A stretch of 16,255 nucleotides of DNA. Source: UCB3 sp964415605. Lineage in GTDB: Bacteria > Chloroflexota > Anaerolineae > Epilineales > Epilineaceae. The position numbers and the translations under genes were made by a program. The notes below the pieces were generated by a model. That model was not told the origin of the DNA, made no database searches, and worked only from the letters and a program-made list of their open reading frames with translations. The stretch is taken from assembly GCA_964415605.1 (NCBI GenBank), contig CAYQBA010000106.1, positions 1-16,255 on the forward strand, given 5' to 3'. Shown here in pieces: positions 6,573 to 14,157 of the stretch (positions within the stretch are counted from its first letter, which is position 1; each line of letters begins with the position of its first letter).

Positions 6573-9500
6573 CTACTCCCTGGTTACGCTCGGCAGGTAT
6601 GTCGTCATCGCCTCGCTCCCCCGCAACGCCACCGGAACGCGGGCGAGCATCACCCGTCCGCTGCGGTCGGTCACGGTCAGCGCCACGAATCCCCCGTCGT
6701 CGCCGTTCGACCGCAGGCGGAGCGTCAACACGGCCTCCGCACCGACCGGCACGCTGCCGACCGAGACGTTCGGCGCCGAGAGCAGGCGCAGCGACGCGGA
6801 CGTCTTCAACCCCGCGCGCGTGTCCAGCGCCGTGCCGCCGCCGACGTTGCGCAGCACCACCTCGAGCGTGAACACCTCGCCTGGCGCGGCGGGTCCCGTC
6901 GGGTATCGGGTGCCGGCCACGATCAGGTAGGCCGGGATCGGCATGCCCGTCGTCGCGTCCCGTGCGCGCCGCACCGCGTCGGCGTAGGCCGCCGCCGTGG
7001 ATTGCGCGACGCCGGTCGCCGCCCGGGCGTCGCGGACCGCCGCGGCGTCGGGGGCGAGCAGCACCCGCACGAGGTCCCACTGCAGGTCCAGCCGCGCCGA
7101 GTGGTGCACCAGCGCCATCTCGGCCAGCTCGCGGCCCATCTCGGCATGCGCCCCAGCGCCAGCGCCCGACTCGCGGACGGCCGCGATCGCCGGGCCGCGC
7201 TGCTCGCTCAGCGTGGCCATCAGCGCGCCGTCGGCATCCGCCAGCGTGTCGACGAGCGTGTCGAGGGCGGTTCGGTCGCCGCGGGCCAGCGCCGCGTCGA
7301 GCAAGCGAACGGTCGAGCCGTAGACCGCCAGGTCCGTCTGCAGCACGGCATCCTCGTCCGAGGTGCGCGCCGGCGCCCCGCCCATGCCGCCCATGGCGCG
7401 GAGGCCCGCCGCGGCGGCCGCATCCACGCCGGCGCCGGGTCCCGCCGCGCCGCCGGCCGCCAGCCGCGGCTGGAACGCCAGGCCCGCCGTCTGCGGGATC
7501 GCCCGGCCGCGGTCGACCACCATCTTCATAGGCGCGAAGGCCACGTGGCCGAGGGTGACGAGCTCCACGACCTTGGTGACCTGGGCCGTGATGGTCGCCA
7601 CCATCGACAACGGGTTGGAGCCCGCTCCGGTGGCCAGCGCCACCAAGCTGGCCACCCCGCTGGTCATGCTGACGATGTCGGCGAAGCGCATTTCCTGCTT
7701 GGCCGTCTCGATCGCCGTGCCCGTCGCCAGCTCCGTCGCCTGGACCGTGTCTGCCACCCGCCGCACCGCCGTCGCGTCGTCGCCCTCCAGCGTCCCGGCC
7801 GCGACGTGATCCGTCGTCTGGTCCACGGCCCCCCGCGTGCCGAGCACGTACGTGTTCATCGCGAACAGGTCGATGCCGAGATGGATGCCCGCTTCGAGGA
7901 TGCGGTCCTTCACCTGCGAGTCCGGCGTGTTGGCGAAGATGTCGAGCAGCGCGGCGTAGCCCAGCTTCAAGGCGCCCGCCATCGGGAACGCCCCGGTATC
8001 GGGCACCGTCAGGTCGACCGCGGCGTCCAGGATGTCCACCATGGCGTCGATGAGGATCCGCTGGGCTTCCTCCATCGCCTTGGCCACCGTGCCCGCGAAC
8101 GGGAGGCTCGAGGCGCGCGCCGCCCGTTCGAGCGCCGAGACGACGCGCCGGGTCCCGTCCAACGACATCACCAGCCGCGCCGCCGCGCCGGCCGACGTGT
8201 CGCCGAGCTGGACGGACTGGTCGTAGTAGCTCCGGATCGCATCCTCGGCGGCGATCGCGCGCCGGAGCAGGCGCAGGTCGCGCTCGCTGTAGCCCTCCGC
8301 CCGGAAGCGCGCCAGCCAGACCTTCATCTCGTCCTCATCGTAGCCGAATTGCGGGACGTAGGGGCGCCACGACGGCGGGACGGTCATGCCGAGCACCTGC
8401 ACGCCCGGGCGTTCGAGGTAGGCCACGAGGTCGTCCTTGCGCCCGAGCTCCGGGGGGTTGGCGCGCGGCGCCGGGGTCGGCGTGGGGGTCGGCGTGCGGG
8501 ACGCCGTCGGCGTCAGGGCCTCGACGTCGACGATCACGTCGACGAGCGGCCCGAAAGGCCCGGTGTCCGACCGCATCTGCCAGCGGCTGGCCACGCGGCC
8601 GCCGGAGCTCGGGGCCGTCATGGTCATCACGAAGTTCTGCCCCTGGCCCGGCGGGTGCGACACGCCTGGCGCGAGGTCGACGCGCGGGGCGGCCCCCAAC
8701 CGGTCGCCGTCGACGTGCGCCAGGTGGTACCCGTCGGCCGCGGTCCACGTGCAGGTGCCGATGTTGATCAGCACCGGCGCCACCTGGAAGCGTGCGCCGG
8801 CCGCGACCGTGGCGCGGTTGCCGGTCACCAGGCGCGCGTCGTCGGTGCACGGCGGCTTGACGGTGTACGGGAACACGGCCACGGCATGGGCGTAGCCCTG
8901 CAGGGTGAACGAATGCTCCCACAGCGGCGTGCGCTGGGCGACGTCGTAGGTCGCGACCCCGCCGCCCGCCATGGCCACGTAGGCCCGGTTGGTCCAAGCG
9001 TCGACGGCCACGTCCACCGCGTCGCCGGTCGCGGCGGCCGCCGCGTCGGGGCGGCCAGGCGAGAGGCCGGCGCCCAATCGCAGCGTGCCGTCCAGGAGCC
9101 CGCGGATGTCGCCGGAGATGAACCCGTTCGTTCCGTCGGCGATGTAGAACCGGTCTTCCGCGACCGCCACCGCCATGGCCTCTCCCGGCGTCTCGCGGGT
9201 CACGAACGGCGACGGGTCGCCGTTGAGCGTGCCGATGCTGACGAGGTGCACGTCGAAGCCATCGGCCACCAGCGCGAAGGTGCCGCCGATGGCCACGCTG
9301 CGGGGCGAGCCGAACGACAGAAAGTCGTCGGTGATCAACCCTTCGCCGATCAGCCGGGGCTGGGTAGGCGATGCGATGTCGTACACCAGGAGCGTCTGGC
9401 TGCAGCCGCCGGTGAACCCCCCGCACGAGGCGGTGGCGGCGAGCAGCCGGTCATCCTGGACCGCGAAGGCGCCGACCGCCGCCAGGTCGCCGATCCGGTT

Positions 9501-10100
9501 GACCCGGGTCACCGAGCGCGAGGCGACGCGGTAGACGTCGATCCCGCCGGACGACCCGATGTCGGCGCCCCCGGTCGGCGGCACGCCCTCCCACCCCACG
9601 TAGGCGTACAGGTCGTCGCCACCGCCTCCCACCAGCGCCACGCTCAACGCGTCGGCGGCGCGCCCGTCGACCAGCGGCCCGGCCCGCGACGTCGAGCGCC
9701 AGGCGAGCGTCCCATCCCCGACGATCTCGAACAGGTGCCAGCCGCCGTCCTGCGACGCGGCCACGATCACGTTGTCCGCCGCGTCGACGTCCGTGTAGGT
9801 CGTCGCGCTGTCGCTCTCCGAGGGGTCCTTGCGGACCGTCCCCACCGCCTGGAACGCCGGGGGGAAAGCCGTCACGTTGTACAGCGAGAGGCGCCCGGTG
9901 GACGACATCTCGCCGGCGGGCCGGTCGTCCGCCGCGACGACGAGCGACATCGGCACGCTGGCGGGGTGCATCGGCCGGGCCGCGGCCGGGATGGAGCCCG
10001 ACCCGGGAAGGGCGGTGGAAAGGGCGGCCAGCGTCGCCGCGGCCGCAAGAACGACGCGGACATTCGAGGGAATACCCGTGCGCCACACCGTCTTGTCCAT
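6573..10100 (-). CDS. Large secreted multidomain protein: propeller, NBR1-like Ig domain, long unassigned mostly helical region, C-terminal Ig domain, YLPSV tail
   Basis: This 1175-residue protein starts with a signal peptide (basic N-terminus, hydrophobic stretch about 15-32, cleavage probably near 38-41). Residues 50-415 resemble a beta-propeller: repeated strands such as DVDAADNVIVAASQDGG, DLAAVGAFAVQDDRLLAAT, LLVYDIASPTQPRLIG and AMAVAVAEDRFYIADG. Residues about 418-527 match the NBR1 central/Ig-like domain, with LINIGTCTWTAADGYHL, LAPGVSHPPGQ and SRWQMRSDTGPFG. A Thr-Pro linker (529-548) leads to about 500 residues (551-1045), mostly alpha-helical by composition, that I cannot assign. 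Residues 1056-1160 look like a CARDB-type Ig domain (FTLEVVLRNVGGGTALDT), and the protein ends TTYLPSVTRE. The start has AGAGGAG 6 nt upstream. The protein probably acts at the cell surface in binding or adhesion; no catalytic motif is visible. Confidence 0.85.
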   Translation of the reverse strand: MDKTVWRTGIPSNVRVVLAAAATLAALSTALPGSGSIPAAARPMHPASVPMSLVVAADDRPAGEMSSTGRLSLYNVTAFPPAFQAVGTVRKDPSESDSATTYTDVDAADNVIVAASQDGGWHLFEIVGDGTLAWRSTSRAGPLVDGRAADALSVALVGGGGDDLYAYVGWEGVPPTGGADIGSSGGIDVYRVASRSVTRVNRIGDLAAVGAFAVQDDRLLAATASCGGFTGGCSQTLLVYDIASPTQPRLIGEGLITDDFLSFGSPRSVAIGGTFALVADGFDVHLVSIGTLNGDPSPFVTRETPGEAMAVAVAEDRFYIADGTNGFISGDIRGLLDGTLRLGAGLSPGRPDAAAAATGDAVDVAVDAWTNRAYVAMAGGGVATYDVAQRTPLWEHSFTLQGYAHAVAVFPYTVKPPCTDDARLVTGNRATVAAGARFQVAPVLINIGTCTWTAADGYHLAHVDGDRLGAAPRVDLAPGVSHPPGQGQNFVMTMTAPSSGGRVASRWQMRSDTGPFGPLVDVIVDVEALTPTASRTPTPTPTPAPRANPPELGRKDDLVAYLERPGVQVLGMTVPPSWRPYVPQFGYDEDEMKVWLARFRAEGYSERDLRLLRRAIAAEDAIRSYYDQSVQLGDTSAGAAARLVMSLDGTRRVVSALERAARASSLPFAGTVAKAMEEAQRILIDAMVDILDAAVDLTVPDTGAFPMAGALKLGYAALLDIFANTPDSQVKDRILEAGIHLGIDLFAMNTYVLGTRGAVDQTTDHVAAGTLEGDDATAVRRVADTVQATELATGTAIETAKQEMRFADIVSMTSGVASLVALATGAGSNPLSMVATITAQVTKVVELVTLGHVAFAPMKMVVDRGRAIPQTAGLAFQPRLAAGGAAGPGAGVDAAAAAGLRAMGGMGGAPARTSDEDAVLQTDLAVYGSTVRLLDAALARGDRTALDTLVDTLADADGALMATLSEQRGPAIAAVRESGAGAGAHAEMGRELAEMALVHHSARLDLQWDLVRVLLAPDAAAVRDARAATGVAQSTAAAYADAVRRARDATTGMPIPAYLIVAGTRYPTGPAAPGEVFTLEVVLRNVGGGTALDTRAGLKTSASLRLLSAPNVSVGSVPVGAEAVLTLRLRSNGDDGGFVALTVTDRSGRVMLARVPVALRGSEAMTTYLPSVTRE

Positions 10101-10204
10101 ACAGCGCTCCTCTCAGGCGGTTGTCGACCGTTCGTCGCCACGCGATGGAGGTGGTCTGGCGTGCCCGCGCATCCCGCCGCCCGGGCCGCCGCCGTACGAT
10201 GGCC

Positions 10205-10234
10205 ATGATATCACCCGATCGGAAACGTCGGCAA
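10205..10234 (-). promoter_or_regulatory. Candidate sigma70-type promoter of the 1175-aa gene
   Basis: Reading leftwards, TTGCCG (10234-10229) is followed after 18 nt by TATCAT (10210-10205), with a TG one base before it (extended -10). Both hexamers are close to consensus (4/6 and 5/6). Transcription would start near 10198, giving a leader of about 100 nt to the start codon at 10100. Confidence 0.45.
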
Positions 10235-10290
10235 TCGCGCGCGCTTCCAGCGCCGACCATCGCCGCTTGCCGGGGTGCTCCGCCCGGGCC

Positions 10291-10797
10291 TCACCCGCGG
10301 AGTGTCCGGCGCATCTCGAGCTCGACCATCCGGTCGCGCTCTCGGGTGAACGTGCCGCCCGTGGCCACGAAGCCGTGCCGCACGTAGCAGCGGTACGCCC
10401 GCGCGTTGGGCGCGCCGACGTGGAGCCACATCTCGGTGTAGCCCTCGGCCCTGGCCCAATCCACCACAGCCGCCACCAGGGCGTCGGCGGCGCCCGTGCC
10501 GCGCAGCTCGGGATGGACCCACACGGCCTCGAGAAACACCGCGGCGGGGTCGGTCCAATGCCGGACGCCGGCGGCGATGCCTCGCGGCGCGCCCGCGACC
10601 TCGAGCAGGAAGATCGCGGCGCCGCCGAGCCAGCGCTCCCAGTCCGCCACCGACCGCCCGGCCTCGCGCGCCAGGGTGCTGCCGAAGGCGTCGGGCGCGT
10701 CGGCCAGCGCCCGCAGGCGCACGTCGCGCACGGCGGCCGCGTCGCGGGCCACCGCGCGGCGGATGGTGATGGGAGGTGAGGGATGGGTGGGTTGCAT
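10291..10797 (-). CDS. GNAT-family N-acetyltransferase
   Basis: This 168-residue protein begins ITIRRAVARDAAAVRDVRLRAL, the usual first strand and helix of GNAT enzymes, and contains LEAVWVHPELRGTGAADALVAAVVDWA (89-115), where the acetyl-CoA pyrophosphate loop is RGTGAA (99-104), and APNARAYRCYVRHGF (129-143), the motif B region with the conserved N-A, Y and GF. The fold transfers an acetyl group from acetyl-CoA to an amine; the substrate cannot be told. The ATG at 10797 is chosen because the family N-terminus starts about ten residues later and GAGA lies upstream; the frame continues to 10890 without protein-like sequence. It is followed by a 190-nt gap before the large secreted protein gene on the same strand and is divergent from the 11029 gene. 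Confidence 0.9.
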   Translation of the reverse strand: MQPTHPSPPITIRRAVARDAAAVRDVRLRALADAPDAFGSTLAREAGRSVADWERWLGGAAIFLLEVAGAPRGIAAGVRHWTDPAAVFLEAVWVHPELRGTGAADALVAAVVDWARAEGYTEMWLHVGAPNARAYRCYVRHGFVATGGTFTRERDRMVELEMRRTLRG

Positions 10798-10932
10798 TTC
10801 GTCTCTCTGCCTCAGGAGACGCCGACACTGCGGAGACACCTCGATGTACGATCCGAACGACAATGATCGCGACGGTGCACTCACGCGCACACATCATCCG
10901 CTCAGTGACAATGGCGACCAGATTCCAGTGGA

Positions 10933-10961
10933 TTGACAGCGCGCGGCTGAATGCATATGCT
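10933..10961 (+). promoter_or_regulatory. Promoter of the duplicated-domain exported protein gene
   Basis: A perfect TTGACA (10933-10938) is separated by exactly 17 nt from TATGCT (10956-10961, four of six consensus bases). Transcription would start near 10968, leaving a leader of about 60 nt to the ATG at 11029. It is the best sigma70-type promoter seen in the window. The TTGACA lies within the left copy of a small inverted repeat. Confidence 0.55.
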
Positions 10962-11028
10962 GGGGCTGGGTGGTCCAGGGCCAGACGGATAGCTGAGTCA
11001 ATCTGACCTCGTAGTCAGCGAGCGCCTC

Positions 11029-12507
11029 ATGACACACAAGAGGACTGAGGTCGGCATCGCGTGCGGAGCCGTCCGTTCGCGCATTCCAGCGATCACGCTC
11101 GCGTGTCTTCTCACCGCATCCCAAGGAAGCTGCTCGGCCCCTGATTCGGCTGTTGTCAGCCTGGCTCGGAAGCCCGATCTGCCGCAATCGGATATTGACG
11201 CCGTTGCAGCGCCCACCGCCAGCAGCGTGGCTTCCAGGCGCGAATCAACCTCTCCCCAAGTGCCACCACGAGATGCCAAGAGTGCCACATCGGCGACCAC
11301 CTCGGCGAATGTCGGTCACCCAAGTGCTCCAACTTCAACGGCTTGGGTGGCTGCGAGCACCGTCGCCGCCCGCATACCCATCACCCCGGAGCTGCACGCT
11401 CGCCTAGCGGCGACGGTTGCTCGCGTCCACGTCCGTGCGGTCCATCACGTCGCCGACCTCCAGGCTCGCGACCGCCGAGGCTCCGACGAGCCGACCGGCC
11501 AGCCCGGCCGGCTCGTCGAGATGGGCGTCGAGGCTGTCCTCAAACCGGCGACGCCGCCGTACCCCGGGTCGGCACCGACCACGCTCGTCGCCGTCGTGCC
11601 CGATGCAATCGACCCCGTTCGGTTGATGCCCGACCTTGGCCTGCCCGCCCTCTTTGCCGAAGGCTCCGACGCCATCGCCTTCCTATGGCCATACGGCGGC
11701 CCCGGCGATCACGACTGCGCCGCCCTGGTCAATGCCTTAGAGGACTCCCACCACGCGCCATGCGGCTTCGTCCTGCCATACCCGATCCAGGCCGATCAGG
11801 CCCTCGACCCGCTGACCGGGGCGCGCGTGCCGCTGGCTGATCTCGAGGCCGCGTTGGCGCGGGGTGACCGCTCGCGCGAGCCGCCGACGCCGAACCCACC
11901 ACCGTTGTTCATGTCTCACACCTTCGTGGATGGCTTCTACATGGATGTGGTTGAGATGATGGAGATGGACTGGGAAGACGTCATCGTCGCTGAGATCGAA
12001 GTGATCCGCGAGGGCCCGTTCGAGTACAACACGCCGACCGGGGCACCTCCGCCCGCCCCACCCGACGCACCCGGGCAGCCCCACGTCGACCGCGAGGAAT
12101 GGGACATCCGGGCCGTCGTCGAGATGAAAGTCCACCGCGTCTTTGCCGGCGACGAGACGCTCACGGACATCGTGACGCTGGTCCCCGGCAACCCCGACAA
12201 TCCGTTCCACTCGACGAGCGGCATGGAGCCGCCGCCGCTGCTGGCCGGAATGCGAGGCGTCGTGGCGTTCGACCAGCGGGTATGGCCGCCCGGCGAACCG
12301 ACCCATTACCAGCGACGGGCGCTGGCGCGCGTCGCGGCCCTGACCGGCGCGGGCCGGCGCGCGCAGCTCCTCACGGTGCGATCCGCGGCCGGCGTGCAGT
12401 ACGTCGGGCCATACGCGCTCGGCGACATCTACCACTTGTGGCGCATCGAGGACTTGCGAGCGCATCTTGACGCTGTGGCGCGCGGAGACAGCGATCGCAG
12501 GCGGTAA
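11029..12507 (+). CDS. Exported protein of unknown function with two related halves
   Basis: This 492-residue protein has a basic N-terminus followed by a hydrophobic stretch (about 19-32, IPAITLACLLTASQG) consistent with a signal peptide. Cys35 follows QGS, which is not a proper lipobox, so lipidation is uncertain. A Ser/Thr/Ala-rich spacer extends to about 125. The rest forms two halves, about 128-280 and 316-487, each with a V-rich strand, a second strand ending in an EVxxVL/F segment, TLVAVVP or VTLVPG, a turn, then AIAFLWP or GVVAFDQR, and finally an amphipathic helix ending in ALARGD or AVARGD. This looks like an ancient duplication of an OB-like 'EVLKG...VTVVPG...YLLFL' module. Cys230 and Cys245 may pair. 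No catalytic motif is seen. No clear Shine-Dalgarno precedes the ATG. It is the only + strand gene among the minus-strand surface genes. Confidence 0.7.
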   Translation: MTHKRTEVGIACGAVRSRIPAITLACLLTASQGSCSAPDSAVVSLARKPDLPQSDIDAVAAPTASSVASRRESTSPQVPPRDAKSATSATTSANVGHPSAPTSTAWVAASTVAARIPITPELHARLAATVARVHVRAVHHVADLQARDRRGSDEPTGQPGRLVEMGVEAVLKPATPPYPGSAPTTLVAVVPDAIDPVRLMPDLGLPALFAEGSDAIAFLWPYGGPGDHDCAALVNALEDSHHAPCGFVLPYPIQADQALDPLTGARVPLADLEAALARGDRSREPPTPNPPPLFMSHTFVDGFYMDVVEMMEMDWEDVIVAEIEVIREGPFEYNTPTGAPPPAPPDAPGQPHVDREEWDIRAVVEMKVHRVFAGDETLTDIVTLVPGNPDNPFHSTSGMEPPPLLAGMRGVVAFDQRVWPPGEPTHYQRRALARVAALTGAGRRAQLLTVRSAAGVQYVGPYALGDIYHLWRIEDLRAHLDAVARGDSDRRR

Positions 12508-12600
12508 GGGGCGCCGCCGCTGGCGCGCGATCGTTGTCAATCCAGTGCACCGTGGCGATAGGTCAGTGGTCGGGGTCTATTCGTCCCAGAATCCGACACC

Positions 12601-14061
12601 TCACCGCCCCGGCGGATACCGCTGCGCCACCTCGCGGAACACCGCGAGGATGTCCGGCCGCCCGGCCAGCGCCACGTCCGACCACGCGCCGCCGCCGTCC
12701 AGCACGAACCAGCACGCCGCCCGGATGCGGGCGCGGCCCGCGCGGTTGAGGCTGTCCAGCCAGGCATAGGCCGCGCGGACGAACGTCGCCTCGGGGCGCG
12801 TGTACTCGTTCATCTCGGTGATGTACACCGGCGTGCGCGCGTGCCCGGCGGCCGCCATGACGTCGAGCTGGCGCTCGACCAGCGCCTGGAAGTACGCCAG
12901 CGGCTCCGCCGGCAGGCCCGGCACCGGCGCCTGCTCCAGCCCGTAGGCGTGCAGCGCCACGCCGTCGACGTCGCCGGGCCCAAGGATCGCCAGCACGGCG
13001 GCCAGATGGTCCGGCCCGCTCATCCACCGCGCCGGGTGGTCCGCGTCGCCGGGCGACACGCCCGCCACCAGGACCGCCACGTCGCCGCGCGGCCGCAGGG
13101 CGTCGCGGACGGCGGCGTACACCGCGGCGTAGGCTTCCGGCGCGCACGTCACCCGGCCCAGCCGGCACTCGGTGTTGCGCGCCGGGTCGTCGCCGGCCTC
13201 GTCGATGTTGCCCTCGTTGCCCACCACCACGTGCCGCACCGTCCCGCCCGCCGCCCCGACCGCCTTGACGACGAAGTCCACGTACCCCGCGACCGCCGCG
13301 GCGTCCGCCGTCGGGGGGATGTGCTGCCCGCGGGCGAAGTCCACCCGCAGGATCACCCGGAAGCCCCGCCGGTGCAGCGCCGTCATGCGGCGCGCGACGG
13401 CATCGGGCGCGCCGTCGGACGCATAGGCCAGCTCGACCGCCCACCCGGTCTGGCCGGGCCCGCCGCCGAAGACGTCGACCGCCCTGTACTGGTCACCCGC
13501 GAAGTGGACGCCGGCAAGGGTGGTCGGGGCGTCGGCGAGGAGCGGGGCAGGAGCGGGCGGCGATGCCGATGGCGTGGGCGGGGCGGGCGCCGTGACGCCG
13601 GCGAAGGCGGCCGAGGGCGCAGTGGGAGGCGCGGGAGAGGCGCCCGTGGGTGCCGCCTTGGAGCCGGCGGGAGCCCCCGACGGCGTGGGCCGCACCAGGC
13701 CGCTGGCGGCCGTGGTGGTCGTGGCCGCGGGATCTCGACCAGCACCCATCCCAAGGTCCCTGGCAGACGCCGGCGAGGGGGCGACCGCTGATGCGCCGAC
13801 GAACGCCGCCGTTGCCCTGGGAGGGAGAGCCGGTGCGGCCGTCTCGGTCGCACCGGCCGCCGATGCCGGCGCTCCGAGACGTGCCGGGGTCGCCGCGGCC
13901 GGCCCCGCGACGGGTGCCATGGGCGTCGTCGGCGATCGCAGCGTGCAGCCGCCGGCCGCGACGACGGCCACGACCGCGCCGCCGATCGCCAGCACGGGCG
14001 ACCGGCGCCGGCACGCCGATGCAGCCACCGGCGGTGAGGTCACCCTAATCGCGTCGTTCAT
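12601..14061 (-). CDS. Glycoside-hydrolase-like (TIM-barrel) putative lipoprotein with long linker
   Basis: This is 486 residues from the ATG at 14061; an in-frame ATG at 14109 would add 16 residues, and neither has a good Shine-Dalgarno. A basic stretch (CRRR) and a hydrophobic segment end in VAAGGC, giving a plausible though imperfect lipobox with Cys39. A low-complexity Ala/Pro/Thr linker of about 140 residues follows. The C-terminal domain (about 180-486) looks like a (beta/alpha)8 barrel: GFRVILRVDFARG, VRHVVVGNEGN with Glu283 in the place of the acid/base of clan GH-A enzymes, DGVALHAYG, and PVYITEMNEY with Glu416 in the nucleophile position. It probably acts on a glycan at the outer face of the membrane; the substrate and family are unknown. 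Cys pairs (299/306) may form a disulfide. Confidence 0.75.
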   Translation of the reverse strand: MNDAIRVTSPPVAASACRRRSPVLAIGGAVVAVVAAGGCTLRSPTTPMAPVAGPAAATPARLGAPASAAGATETAAPALPPRATAAFVGASAVAPSPASARDLGMGAGRDPAATTTTAASGLVRPTPSGAPAGSKAAPTGASPAPPTAPSAAFAGVTAPAPPTPSASPPAPAPLLADAPTTLAGVHFAGDQYRAVDVFGGGPGQTGWAVELAYASDGAPDAVARRMTALHRRGFRVILRVDFARGQHIPPTADAAAVAGYVDFVVKAVGAAGGTVRHVVVGNEGNIDEAGDDPARNTECRLGRVTCAPEAYAAVYAAVRDALRPRGDVAVLVAGVSPGDADHPARWMSGPDHLAAVLAILGPGDVDGVALHAYGLEQAPVPGLPAEPLAYFQALVERQLDVMAAAGHARTPVYITEMNEYTRPEATFVRAAYAWLDSLNRAGRARIRAACWFVLDGGGAWSDVALAGRPDILAVFREVAQRYPPGR

Positions 14062-14157
14062 GCCGGCCGGAGGATAACAGCAAGGATCAAGGCGGGCCAA
14101 CGGGTCCATCCGCCCCGCTCGCGGACCGGGCAGACCGACCCGCCCTGCGAGGATGCG

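Noticed and set aside
8460..8515. Short GGGGTCGGCGT-type tandem repeat
   Set aside because: It simply codes the Thr-Pro linker of the large secreted protein; it is not an independent repeat element or CRISPR.
6201..10208. A 1335-residue open frame on the + strand antisense to the large secreted protein gene
   Set aside because: It is Arg/His/Gly-rich without domains, and arises because GC-rich codons leave the opposite frame free of stops; the minus-strand frame has a signal peptide, Shine-Dalgarno and recognisable domains.
10859..10918. Direct repeat GACAATG...CGAC upstream of the GNAT gene
   Set aside because: Seven to eleven matching bases with differing spacing; too short to separate from chance and not linked to a promoter.
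11029..11136. Lipobox at Cys35 of the exported duplicated-domain protein
   Set aside because: The residues before the cysteine are QGS, without the usual Leu/Val at -3, so only a signal peptide is claimed.
12508..12600. Bidirectional terminator between the convergent genes at 12507 and 12601
   Set aside because: Only a 5-bp stem (GCGCC/GGCGC at 12511-12526) is visible and there is no T-run on either side.
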